Shown: positions 24,479-35,028 of the stretch, in pieces
How positions within the stretch are numbered: position 1 is the stretch's first letter
Layout: each line of letters begins with the position of its first letter
NCBI GenBank assembly: GCA_019918135.1
Contig: WBZZ01003837.1
Span: 55,001 to 119,000 of the forward strand
Origin: Paulinella micropora
Lineage: Eukaryota; Cercozoa; Imbricatea; Euglyphida; Paulinellidae
Direction: 5' to 3'
DNA length: 64,000 nucleotides
Notes under the pieces: model-generated
The model's database searches: none
The model's input: only the letters and a program-made list of their open reading frames with translations
What the model was told of the DNA's origin: nothing
Program-made: the position numbers and the translations under genes

Positions 24479-24674
24479 CCATCATCATCATCACCATCAT
24501 CATCATTGTCGTCATATTATCATCGTCGTCATCATCATCATCGTCATCATCATCATCATGATCATCATCATCATCATCGTCATCTCCATCAAGGTTCCAT
24601 TTTTCAATTTCATTCAAGTAGTCCTGTTTGGTGCTCAGGCGATCTATTTCGACTTGTCGAAATAGATCTGTCAT
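24348..24674 (-). pseudogene. Asp-rich small ORF of the Polinton, unknown
   Basis: Starts MTDLFRQVEIDRLSTKQDYL, about 32 residues of normal composition, then an Asp run that fades into the (ATC)n and (ACAT)n arrays. The first 28 bases of its start region form a hairpin with 12-bp arms (24641-24668). I do not recognise it. Only the non-repetitive start is likely to be real. Confidence 0.4.
24441..24590. repeat. (ATC)n microsatellite continuing an Asp-rich reading frame
   Basis: Imperfect ATC repeats. On the minus strand they read as a poly-Asp run in frame with the ORF that starts at 24674, so the array may have grown from an acidic coding tract. Confidence 0.8.
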
Positions 24675-24701
24675 GATATATGTATAGCAAAATTTTATTT
24701 T

Positions 24702-24968
24702 TTATTGTAAATATTTTTTTACTTCACTTTTAATATCTGTAAATTTCTCAAACCACGGCTGTTTCATAACCCATTCAAGGTATGGCTTATCAATAACTGC
24801 TACATCTTGAATTTTCTTACCTTTATACTTACCAAATGGAAAAGTATCCTTTGGCTTGCCTGCCCGTGCCTTTTCAATCATTTGGATTTCGTCAGTAATT
24901 ATCTTTTTAACATCGGTAAGAGAAAATGTTTCTTTTTTATTTTCAATAGAGTTTCTCAAACTTCTCAC
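24702..24968 (-). CDS. Small protein with ExoX-C/DUF3820-like domain
   Basis: 88 residues. The C-terminal half has the pattern FPFGKYKGKKIQDVAVIDK followed by PYLEWVMKQPWF, which resembles the small domain found at the end of exodeoxyribonuclease X and in DUF3820 proteins (F.FGKYKG..I.DV...PYL.W). The N-terminal half is charged and helical. No nuclease domain is attached. A diverged paralogue lies at 30501-30962 in the same element. A role in replication is only a guess from its position beside the polymerase. Confidence 0.6.
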   Translation of the reverse strand: MRSLRNSIENKKETFSLTDVKKIITDEIQMIEKARAGKPKDTFPFGKYKGKKIQDVAVIDKPYLEWVMKQPWFEKFTDIKSEVKKYLQ

Positions 24969-25073
24969 ATAGTCTGGTGAGGGCGGTCATAGTATAGTAT
25001 ATGGTATATATTTTATAGAAAAAAAATTAATTAATTGATATTTATCAACTTCACTCTCGTTGACAAACGATGT

Positions 25074-28000
25074 TTAGAAAAAGCAGAATGGTCTCGTTTC
25101 AATAGCGTTATCAATAACTCCTATAACCTGTCGTTTCGTGTATGTATAGTTAAATATCTTTTCTAAGTATTCGCTTGTAATTTTTTTCTTTTGTTTGTCT
25201 CTTGTTATCTTGCTGTTTTCTACAATCACAACCTTACCAGACTTCTCAATTCTCTTAGCGATACATTTTTCTTCATCTGTTTTCAATAGTTCTAGTAATT
25301 CGTTTTTTCCTTTCTCATATAATTCAGTATTCTTTAGTCCCAAGCCACAACTGATAACACTTAACATATTAGGTAGGTTTAATACTTTGTTAGTCTCATA
25401 GTTCATGCTGAATCCCTTTACTTTCATACAGGCCTGCCCATTATCCAATACATATCCATAGCACTTAGCACCACCTCCAACAAAGGTTTTTATTTTTGCT
25501 CCTTTTAATTCATCAGTCCATTCTCCTAGTAGTTTGCCTGTTTTTTCTTCTACTTCTCCTTTTGTTAAGTCAGTAGTATATATTACGCTATCGGTATCGT
25601 GATATAATATTCTGTATCCTAATTTGTCCATCTTATCATAAAGTCTCATTCTAGCATGGCATGTAGTAAATAGAGCAATGACGATATTTGTTTTAATGGG
25701 GTCGCTCACCGCATCCTGTTTTAAGTCATAACTTGCTTCTACTACATCTTTATTAACTATATTAATATTAATGTTGTCAATTGTCTTATCGTTCATTAGT
25801 TTGTATAAATCATCTTTTTCTCTGATAAATTTAGTTTGTGTTTTATTTTGCTTCTCGCCAAATTTTCCCCACAACGAATTCAAGCACAACTTAGCAACTG
25901 CCCGACGTCCTGCGTTATCTACTATTTTATCTTTATCCATCCTAACATTCATTTTTTGCTCCATGCTGTTGATATAGTTTTCTTTATCTTCATCTGTAAT
26001 ACAATCTTTTGGATATCCGCTTGATTCCTGCTTTACCTTAATAAATGTTTTAATGTATTTTTTGAATAAACTATCGCTTTGTTCTTCCCAGTGCCACACT
26101 TCATACTTTCATTAATTTGTATCCTTTGTCAAGTGCCTTATAGATTTCTGGAGTAGCCCATGTGCCTGTTAATGCTCGCTCATTATCCGAGTGATTACAT
26201 TGCCCGTGGTGTCCTGTCATACCGCACTTATCACATAGGTAATACATCATCTTACCCCTGTCTGCTTTTGGTAAGACTGGATGAATTAATCCCTTAGGCG
26301 GTAGAAATTTTGCTTTTACGATTCCAAAATAAACTTTATCAATAATATTTATCGCTACTTGTTTTCTTTCTTTCTCATTCTTTGGATGTATGATTTCATG
26401 GTGCCCTGTCGGATAAAGGTCGTAATACATAACAGCGGGATACAATCCAGAGACATCAATGTAATTAGCATATTCGCTTTCATGTCTTGATTTCCAGTAT
26501 AAGGTGAGAGCGTTTGTTCTGCCTCCAAACATCGCTTCTCTAGGACTTAGTCGTTCTTGCTCCATAATTCGTTCATTTGTATCTTCTGCCAATACTTGAC
26601 TTGTTCTAGATAGTCTCCATTCACATTCCCAGATAGTAATGACTTTAGAAACTCCATAGAGTTTGCTCAACAACACTTCTCTTGCCTGTGTATTTTTATA
26701 TAGTTCTCCCATAGTCTTATTTTTCTTAATATTCAATGTATTGCTGTTATAGCACTTCTGGCATCCGTGCCAATGACATCCATAAAACTCATAAGCAACT
26801 TTGTTTTTTTCGTCCCATCCATCTACATATACATAGGAGGTGTTGTTTTTAACAACTTCTACCATACCCCCAGAGCGTCGCGGAGACAATACATTGGACT
26901 GCTTTGAGTTACGGTAGCCAGTGGAACTGGCGCACGGACTTCGTCCTGTGCAAAACATTTTTTCACCTCCATTGAAGGAATGTTTAATGTCAGTATCGTC
27001 TAATCTACTACGATATGCTAACCATTCAACACATGCGCGAGAAGTCATCCTATTTTGCTTTTCATTCTTCAATACAGCAATTGATTTCTCAGGCATAAAT
27101 CGCCCACGATATAAAGCCATAACACAACTCGCGATTGTTGTATATCTAAAAGGGCCAATACCGAATTCAAGAAACGAATTTCTAAACATCATACAACCTC
27201 GTCTCAATATATCAACATCAGAATGGCAATACTCCGCTATTTCTTTTTTCATATCAAAGTGATTATGAGCACTATCTCCGACGCGTCGGAGATTGACTTA
27301 CTCATCATACCATTTTAAGAATTCTTCTCTTTTATCTCCTTTCATTGTGTTGTATCCGTAATGTTTCTTATGTGGCATAACACCTACATAATTTTGATTT
27401 TTTGAAGTATTGAAGAAATGTGGAAAGTATCCTTTTTTAAGTTCGTTCAATCCAAATAACTTAGGAAAATCTGCTAATGGCATCGGAAGAAAACTTAGAC
27501 TATCAATAAATCTAAATTTCTTATGTGTCATCATCATAATTTTACCGCCTTGATAAATGACAAATGGCGCATGTCCATTATCAACTAACCACTTGAGAAT
27601 AAACTGACAATCGTAGCCTCTGGCGTTATGTGCTATAAATGTATAGTCATTGTGTTTGACGTCAAATATCCACTTACAGAAATCGTCAATATTCTTGTGA
27701 ATTATTGGTGTGCTGTCGTTGAAATACTGGCTTTCAGTATGGTTAACGATATGTTCACCTGTGTCTTGTGTTGCCTCAAAATCAAAGAATACATTTTTTT
27801 CTGTTGGCGGTAGGATTGCTTTTTGAGATATTTCGCATTTGTGTTCTAGTGGCTGTATTTCTTTACAATTACGACATTTCACATATCGCATTTATGTCCA
27901 TCTTTCGTTTTATAATTTGTTCCGCATTCCTTACATTTTTCTTTTTCATCACACATAATAGAAATCTTGCAGTTTTCCGAATAATCCTTTTTATGGTTGA

Positions 28001-29129
28001 TATAACATTGCTTGTTAGGAAAGTTTCTACAACATTCTTTACATTCAATCCACTGAGATTTATCTTTTATACCTTGACATCCAGATACTCCGCATATATT
28101 ACATACAAATTCGCACGAGTGTGAATTCATATATCCTCTTAGGCATAACTCACAGAAGTTCTTTTTACTTAGCATAGATTTCATATTAGTTATAGCATCG
28201 TAATGTCCTTCTGTTTTGAGAATATAAAGGTGAGTAAGACGTTCTCCAGCACTATTACTAAATTCTGTTTTATAAATAATCTTATCAGGAAATTCAACAA
28301 TAACCAAATTATAGTTAATGTAATTAGCAAATATATTAATCTCTGGAATACCACATACATATTCAATAACATTTGTTTTTGTATGTAGTTCTCTTGCTAA
28401 TTCTTCTTGTATCTTTCTTCCTTTCATAATCTGTGAATATTTATCGTGATTTTCTTTTTTTGCTTTTACTACAACAATAGCCCTTGCTAGGCATATGGTA
28501 TCGGTGTTGTTGATTTGGATAACACCTCTTTTCTTATAGATATCTAATTTGTTAATAACTTGTAGCATTGTTCCACCTGTAGGCATTTTAATAGATTTAA
28601 TAAAACTTTAAATTATCCACATTTGCTCCTTTTTCATCAGTATAATGTTTTCATTACTTTGAAATATATTAGATAATCTTTCTAATACATCTTCAACAGA
28701 GATTTCGTTTATAGTTTTCATACCTGTTGATACGGCTCCATAATGCCCGTTTATAAATTCAATACTTAAACTGACTTTACTATTTGGTGGATGTCTTTGA
28801 ATAAAATCTTTTAGAATAATTCCAATAAAATTTATTATATCTCTAATAGTAAATGAATGAAGGTTTCCAGTAATCCTCACTTTAGACTGGCTCTCATTAA
28901 TTCAGAGTTTGTGTTCTTTGCTATTGTCCCGCAATATATTGTAATTACCATATCGCATCAAGTCTCTTACATTCTCCTGTCTGATACTTTGAGAAAATAC
29001 AGATAATTGAGGAGCAATAGGAATATTATGTTGCTGGAAGTATGAAACACCTCTTACTCTGTTTAAGTAATTTTGGGCTGTTGGCGTATCAATCCGTATA
29101 TATCTTTCACTTGGTTGAATAAATAGCAC
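25074..29129 (-). pseudogene. Protein-primed type B DNA polymerase (Polinton PolB), broken
   Basis: Read on the minus strand, the N-terminal part has Polinton-like features (ICLARAIVV, then several CxxC zinc ribbons such as CELCLRGYMNSHSCEFVCN). An exonuclease region follows (FFDFEATQ as Exo I; FIAHNARGYDCQFI). The family-specific YEFYGCHWHGCQKC comes next, then polymerase motif A (DVSGLYPAVMYY), motif B (LNSLWGKFGE) and motif C (YHDTDSVIYT). In the family this enzyme copies the element by protein priming. The gene now reads in about six blocks; two short N-terminal blocks (about 28.6-29.1 kb) are assigned by position and weak similarity only. Confidence 0.9.
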
Positions 29130-29371
29130 ATCATGACCCCTAACATGTTTAATTTCATAATTAATCTTTTATTCCCTTAGTTTGTCTAGCTGATAGACAA
29201 CACGTTTGTATGTATGTGTGTCCATAACTATATACTAAGAAATATAAAAGTTTGAAAATTAAATAATTATGTGTCCTAATGTGTCCTTTTAATATTATGT
29301 GTCCTTATCCTTAAATGAAATTGAATTTTTTTGATAACATTAAAAAAATTATGTCGCTGGGTGCTTATTTT

Positions 29372-29782
29372 TTACTTCATTCTATATGAGATATAAGAAG
29401 CATTGTATGAACTAGTATCAAGACGTTGTTTATATCCGCTACCACAATGACAATTACTTTCCATATATTCACACATATTACATCGTTCGTCTGTATTAGT
29501 TGTAATTGATTGTGATATTTTCTTTGGTTTTTCTTTTATATATTGTTCATATTTTGGAATAATTATCTCATTATGGTATTTGTTTGCTAGTTCCATTGCT
29601 TGCTCAAATGTCAGTTTCTTGCCAATACAGAAACTTTTACATTTACTTTTTTTACCTTCATACCATTGAACTCTTACCATACGCCTCTTTTGGTTCCTTT
29701 TAACCATAACACAACCCCTAGACATTGTAAATTGTTCTGTGTCCATTTGTTTATATGTATTAAGTGTCCTTATCCTTAACAT
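29372..29782 (-). CDS. AP2-like DNA-binding domain protein
   Basis: 136 residues. Residues about 22-72 (RGCVMVKRNQKRRMVRVQW ... TFEQAMELANKYHNEII) fit an AP2/ERF-like fold: three strands ending in a basic/aromatic strand, then a helix with the 'eeA...A...n' pattern. A Cys/His-rich C-terminal tail (CNMCEYMESNCHCG) may bind zinc. AP2-like domains occur in mobile-element and phage endonucleases, but no HNH motif is visible. It sits next to a terminal repeat, so a role in end recognition or transcription is possible but unproven. Confidence 0.5.
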   Translation of the reverse strand: MLRIRTLNTYKQMDTEQFTMSRGCVMVKRNQKRRMVRVQWYEGKKSKCKSFCIGKKLTFEQAMELANKYHNEIIIPKYEQYIKEKPKKISQSITTNTDERCNMCEYMESNCHCGSGYKQRLDTSSYNASYISYRMK

Positions 29783-29811
29783 GAATTACACACATGCCTG
29801 TGAATAAAAAA

Positions 29812-30107
29812 ATTCGCGTAATATATCGTTAGGACTGCCACCGATATTCCCGTGAATATCACCATGCGACACCAAAACACGGCGGTGTCGCAGTGTGGCA
29901 GAGGTTGCGACAAAATTTCACTTTTTTGCAGTGTCGCAAAAAATTTGGAGACGTTGAATAATAGGATAATCTATCTCGCGAGCGAGATAGATTTGTGGCT
30001 TAAATCTGCTTCTTTTTGAAATCAATTAGGAGAGCGAATTTAGCCGTTATCTCTCTTGCTACCCCCGATGTCTCCAAATGCTGTCTTATAGTGGCACCTA
30101 TACTACT
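29812..30107 (+). repeat. Polinton terminal repeat, copy 1
   Basis: 296 bp, direct-orientation match to 45123-45420 with about eight differences. It contains a GC-rich 'tgtcgc' cluster and a hairpin with 11-bp arms around 29968-29993. Its outer end is ...CTATACTACT, followed by the 6-mer agcata. Confidence 0.9.
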
Positions 30108-30407
30108 AGCATACAGAGTAGACAATCATAGCCCTGCAGCTGTTTCCTTCCTCCTCCTTTTTGCAAACTTCCTTGAGTTTACAAAAGTTACAAACATTTC
30201 ATCTCTTTGTCCCTCCTTTTTTCAGTTCTGTTCTCCTCGTTTCTGTTCTGTTCTCCTCCTATCCTGCATCACTCGCAGAGTGTGCCCCCCCCCCCCTTGT
30301 TTCTCTCGTTTCTGTTCTGTTCTCCTCCTATCCTGCATCACTCGCAGAGTGTGCCCCCCCCCCCCCCCCAGTCTCTCCTCCCTGAGCATCTTCTGTTCTT
30401 CATAATA
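30108..30407. other. Non-element DNA with a duplicated C-run segment
   Basis: Pyrimidine-rich sequence with two copies of a ~65-bp segment (gtttctgttctgttctcctc ... gagtgtg) each ending in a run of 13-18 C. Composition differs from the AT-rich element on both sides. It follows the outer end of the terminal repeat and should be flanking host DNA. No gene seen. Confidence 0.6.
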
Positions 30408-30500
30408 CACAAGAAAACAGTTAAAACTATATACAAATATGGTGTTATATCTAACTTAAGCAAAAAATTAGTACTAGAACAAATAGATAAAAAATCATTT

Positions 30501-30962
30501 ATGAGCCCCACAGTATTGCAACAAAAATATATATATAATGATGATGATGACGAAAAGCCAACCATTAAATGGACTAAACCCGACATTGTATCTTTCTATG
30601 AGCAATATAAGCCAAATGTTGGAATTTCCAACATAGATGACAATGTTAAAGTAGTTATCCCATTGAAAAAAATAGTTGATGACGAGCCAAGCACCCCATT
30701 CAAGGCAACTGATTTGAAAGAGACTGGTATCACCGAAATAAAGGCTAAGGTCGGCGAAGAGATGGAGAATGCTACATGTACAGAAGAAGGTTGTATATTG
30801 AAGAATAACCAGCAAAATGAAACCGATATTTTTCTTCAATATGGAAAGTATAAAAAAATGAAAATTGAAGATGTTGCTAAGATTGATAAACCATACCTTG
30901 AATATTTAATTCAACAACCTTATTTTAATAACAAAGATGCGGTAAAAAATATCTCTGATTGA
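30501..30962 (+). CDS. ExoX-C/DUF3820-like domain protein, second copy
   Basis: 153 residues from the first ATG (30501). The frame is open further upstream and residues there also look coding, so the true start is uncertain. The N-terminal half is acidic (NDDDDEKP). The C-terminal half carries LQYGKYKKMKIEDVAKIDK then PYLEYLIQQPYF, matching the domain in the 24702-24968 gene. It is convergent with the next gene, and their ends share a stem-loop. Confidence 0.6.
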   Translation: MSPTVLQQKYIYNDDDDEKPTIKWTKPDIVSFYEQYKPNVGISNIDDNVKVVIPLKKIVDDEPSTPFKATDLKETGITEIKAKVGEEMENATCTEEGCILKNNQQNETDIFLQYGKYKKMKIEDVAKIDKPYLEYLIQQPYFNNKDAVKNISD

Positions 30963-31032
30963 TATTTGAAAATCCACACTCCAATCTCAAACTTGTTTGA
31001 GATACCCCGCTCCCGTGTGTTTTTCAAACATC
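30960..31032. terminator. Intergenic stem-loop between convergent Polinton genes
   Basis: Contains atctcaaac/ttgtttgagat as a near-perfect inverted repeat, flanked by gatatttgaaa ... tttcaaacatc as an outer stem. It lies exactly between the ends of two convergent genes and belongs to a set of four related intergenic structures in this element. Confidence 0.55.
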
Positions 31033-31068
31033 GTTTTTCTTTTTTTCGTTGCTCATAAATATCTATAT

Positions 31069-32349
31069 CTATTGATCCTCAACGAAGTTAGCGATAATAT
31101 TGATATTTCCTCCTCCACCAGCAGAGACAGACTTCTGTGTAAAAGTCAATACATCACTCGGTGATAGGTATATATCATAACTTCTAAGATTGATTTGTTG
31201 AGTTGATTGAGAATTTACATATAGTTTAAAAATTGTTGTTCCGTTTGCGATAGCACTCGCCTTTGTGTCAGTATCTACAATTGAATACTTAGAATCAACA
31301 TCTGCAAAACCTGCTCCAGTTAGCGTGCCATTTAATACCATTCTGACAACATTCGACTTAGTATCTTCATTTGTAATACTTATCAAAGTTGGATAAACAT
31401 TTGAATAATTTGTTAAATTAGCACCGCCAGCATCAAATGTTTCTTTGTTTCTTATACTGATAATAGGACTTTCAGTGGTGTTTGATGCTTTACTTCCTTC
31501 CACTTCGTTTGTTATGCTGGTATTAATAGTATTCGTTCCCTCAATGAATAAACTAGCACTCGCTGTTTTAAGAGATTGTATTCCAGTCTTTGCATAATTT
31601 CTCATTACAGCCGTAAAAGGTAATGTCGTATTTCGCAGGCTTACACCTTCATTCGCATTCGCATACTCAATCATATGAACTAATGGAAATAATCCTGTTA
31701 TGGGATTTTCAATATAAAACTTAATAGCACCAAACCCAAGATACTGAAATTGAATTTGAAATACATTTCCTTTGTCCCAACGTAATAAAGGCATAGCATA
31801 ATTTCCATCGCAAGGGTCGTCCCAGTCTTCTTGGTCAATATAATCTACACCATTTCCCGAACAATGTGCGATATTCATTCCTGCTTGATTTTTGTAAAAA
31901 TAAAACCCATCGTTAAGGTCATTTCCTATTCCAATAAATGAATAGTAATCTTTTGTATCATCCGTTGTCCATATAGCAGTAAATCGGGCTAGGACACCCA
32001 TTCCAGTTCTATATTTTATTCTCCTTTTACTTACCAGTCTAGCATCTGCCGTAGCATCAGCAGTTGTTTTCAATTCAGCCATATTATTCAAAAATGACAC
32101 AGACGATTTTGTTTCTGTTTTTGTCCATATCCTAGTATTAATGGTTTTTGGAAAGATTTCTTGTAATACTGGTGTTAATTGACCTACTACTGCTTCGCCA
32201 AAAGCGGTTTTTGAATTATTTGTTTCAATATTACCATCATATCCAACACTGACGTTTATAAATTCGCCGTCAGGATTTTCTGCGATTAAATTTCTCTGGT
32301 GAGACATTCGTGATCTTTTGCTTTCGTCTTCGACTTTCGCAAAATTCAC
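31069..32349 (-). CDS. Putative virion structural protein (unknown)
   Basis: 426 residues, one open frame, Thr/Asn/Ser-rich and beta-rich. The central part (YRTGMGVLARFTAIW, FIGIGNDLNDGFYFY, GMNIAHC) resembles a module I associate with structural proteins of algal viruses and phages; the C-terminal part is a string of short beta-like segments. It lies next to the major capsid gene on the same strand. Likely a minor virion or attachment protein by context, not by a proven family. Confidence 0.5.
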   Translation of the reverse strand: MNFAKVEDESKRSRMSHQRNLIAENPDGEFINVSVGYDGNIETNNSKTAFGEAVVGQLTPVLQEIFPKTINTRIWTKTETKSSVSFLNNMAELKTTADATADARLVSKRRIKYRTGMGVLARFTAIWTTDDTKDYYSFIGIGNDLNDGFYFYKNQAGMNIAHCSGNGVDYIDQEDWDDPCDGNYAMPLLRWDKGNVFQIQFQYLGFGAIKFYIENPITGLFPLVHMIEYANANEGVSLRNTTLPFTAVMRNYAKTGIQSLKTASASLFIEGTNTINTSITNEVEGSKASNTTESPIISIRNKETFDAGGANLTNYSNVYPTLISITNEDTKSNVVRMVLNGTLTGAGFADVDSKYSIVDTDTKASAIANGTTIFKLYVNSQSTQQINLRSYDIYLSPSDVLTFTQKSVSAGGGGNINIIANFVEDQ

Positions 32350-32399
32350 AAATGTCGATTACCTATATTATTAACGTTAAAAAAAATATATTAAACATC

Positions 32400-32451
32400 G
32401 ATATTTGTAAAACACACGAAAGCGAAGCGAAAGTGTGAATTTACGAATATC
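32400..32451. terminator. Stem-loop at the 3' end of the capsid gene
   Basis: Outer stem gatatttgtaaa/tttacgaatatc and inner stem cacac/gtgtg around a loop of about 15 nt. It overlaps the stop region of the capsid reading frame on the minus strand. Confidence 0.55.
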
Positions 32452-33919
32452 AACTAATAGAAATAACATTTGCCTTCACTTGAACCTCTCGCTGAGTAAT
32501 GGCCACGGTGTTATGGTTGTGAGCATTATTCGCAGTCGTCCCAATGAATTCCCATCGTCGCTCCATAGACAGGTCAAGTCCGCTAATCTCATTCTGGTCT
32601 TTGCTCCACAGCGGACGAGTGTTATCCCAAGCATCACACCAAAACCAGTTATATTTGTATATGTCCGCATTCAACAAAGCTGAACCCTCAATCTTTGACT
32701 TCAAATACATATAGTCTTCTTCTAGGGTGGTATCAATATTAAACTCCTGCTGTCGTGCTCCGTCAAGTGTGGTGTAAAAACTTACAACCTTAGCCTGTGC
32801 TCTGTTATCGTGGTCATAAGCCGTATTCTTTGTTTCAGAATTATTGAAAACAGAGTGTTAAATCTTCTTCAATCTGCGACCGTGTCCGCGGTCAAATCTC
32901 ATAATGATGTTTTGTGTTGTGCTTGCTGCGATAGTGTTTTTATACACATAAGGATAATCAATGTTAAAGCTCATACCCTCAGGGCTAGCAATCTTCGCCT
33001 GAATGGATTGAATGACATCAGGATTAGTTTCAACAGCCAGAAACAAAGCAAGATTAGTAATATCAGCACTGACAGCCGTCGCTGCGGAGCCGACATTCGC
33101 AGTATTAATAGCAGTCGCCGCACCATTAGTCACTGTATAGCTAGCTCTGTCAGTCGCATTCCACACAATCCGCATCGTCAAAATCTCAGGAAACATAATG
33201 GTTTTATCAAGCGCGAAAATAGTATTAATAAGCATACTCAAAGGAATTTTAACATTGATAGCAGCGGCACCATTAACACCTGCCAAATACTTTGCTTCGT
33301 TGTAATTAACATTTACAGGCGAAAGTGTGCCACTACCGTCACTTATTGCGGTATCATTATGACGGCGAGCACCGATGGGCGGTTCAGCAAACATAGCAAG
33401 AGTTCTCGCCGCCACGTTGTTAGCATTATCAGTCATTCCACGAAAATCTGTTCTGGTAGCTTCAACAGCACTAACATTAATCAATCCATTCGCATTACAC
33501 TTTTGAAGCATACAGCCGTATCCAGTAGCGATATCGTGATTAGGAAGGTCTAAGAAATCCTCCAAAGATGTCTCGGGCTTCCAAAGCATTTTAGTAACCG
33601 TCCCGAGGTTATTAAGGTCGCACAAATAAACACCGCTTCTAGTTTGAAGCTGAATTTGTCTAATGGATGAAAGGCAGTCCATAAAAATTCTACTATAAAT
33701 GTTAGCACCACCTGTTCTCAGAGTATAAGTAAAACTCAAATAAGACCGAGCGAGATTGAACGGACGACTGATAAGGTCAAAGCTTCGTTCTTGCCCACCA
33801 GCAGTGGTGACCTCAAAGGTTCCAGAACCCTCACGAGGGGCTAGCTTGTTCAAGCGATACGAAGCACTGATGTAGTCAGTCTTACTGAAGTCCAATTCTC
33901 CGCCGTGTTGAGTTGGCAT
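32450..33919 (-). pseudogene. Polinton major capsid protein (double jelly-roll), broken
   Basis: The main block (353 residues, start MPTQHGGELDFSKTDY) reads like Polinton/virophage-type capsid proteins: an N-terminal 'GSGTFEV' strand, SFDLISRPFNLARSYLSFTY, and a long Ala/Asn-rich region of beta strands. A downstream block continues the C-terminal jelly roll (YNWFWCDAWDN, WEFIGTTANNAHNH). It would form the hexameric capsomers of an icosahedral particle. Identification rests on position, size and pattern. Confidence 0.7.
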
Positions 33920-34033
33920 TTTGTTTTTAGGTTTTTGGCAGTTGTGTATCTCTAAACAAGTTTTGAGATTATTAACTAATTCACTGGAATATATTTATAG
34001 AAAAATTAAATATTAAAATAAATATTTAAATCC

Positions 34034-34877
34034 CTACCTCACCTTTAACAAATTGAAAAATGATGTAAATAAATTAAAATAATTAGTCTCTCTGTAAATT
34101 AATAATGTCATTACAATACCTAACCCATTAAGATTAATTGCTTGGTCGTTTTCGTCTGTAAGATAAAACCTATATACATTATTTGAACTAGTTGATAATT
34201 TCTTACCATACTCTGACCCACTTCCGTCGTATATAACGGCTCCAAATGGAATATCATTCGCCGTGTATATTTCTTGCAGCACGTGATTATCTCCTTCGCC
34301 CACTAAGTCAGATTGAAGATACAAAGTCTTTTCTCCAGTTAGAATAATTACATTTGGTGATTTAATAAAATCATTAGCAAAGAAATATGTTGAATTTTTA
34401 TCAAACCCCATTACTTCGTGAATACGGGTATCACTATCAAATATAAACCGCGGTTGTGGCTCCACCGGAGGTGGAGCGCCCCCTCCGGGGGGCGCACCCT
34501 TATTCTCTGACACACTGAATGTTAATTTGCCATCCTCTGGTTCTATGTTGGTATTATTACTGGATACAACATAAGTATAATTATTTGGGCTGTCCGCGGT
34601 TAGCACCTCCGACAACTTATTTTTTAGATTGTTCATTGTGTAGTTTCCCTCAGGTAATTAAAGCCTCATACCCGTCTTCGCTAAGAGTAAAAGTATTGTA
34701 TGGTGAAGCCACAGAGTAATACGACTTCGGCACATAAATATGAAGAATTTTACAATGCGTGGGATTGTCTAGCCCCTTCATATTGATTTCGTGAGTGAAG
34801 TCGCTATCTGTGCCAGTTATTCTGTTTTTGCTGTTGATATAATAGATGCCTGTTGCGCGACCGCCTTTATAATCCAT
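34034..34877 (-). pseudogene. Penton-like minor capsid protein, broken
   Basis: The N-terminal part (YYINSKNRITGTDSDFTHE, then CKILHIYVPKSYYSV and NTFTLSEDGYEALIT) has the pattern of the single-jelly-roll penton proteins of Polintons and virophages. The remainder holds a Pro/Gly-rich linker and beta-rich C-terminus. It lies directly beside the major capsid gene on the same strand, as expected. Reads in two blocks. Confidence 0.65.
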
Positions 34878-34966
34878 GATATAGATATTTTAGAATAGCG
34901 CTTTCGTTTCACTCTCGCTTATTCTAAAACATCGTTTTTTTATTTTGGAAAAATTAAATGGGATAC

Positions 34967-35026
34967 GATATTTGTAAAACACACGAAAATGAGTGAAACG
35001 AATGAGAGTGTGGATTTATGAATATC
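34967..35026. terminator. Stem-loop at the 3' end of the protease gene
   Basis: gatatttgtaaa pairs with tttatgaatatc; inner acac/gtgt stem. It begins three bases from the protease stop on the minus strand. Same design as 32400-32451. Confidence 0.55.
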
Positions 35027-35028
35027 TT

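Noticed and set aside
22752-24561. Long open frames of Tyr-Ile-His-Thr and Met-Tyr-Val-Cys patterns
   Set aside because: Produced by (ACAT)n having no stop codon in several frames; no normal composition anywhere.
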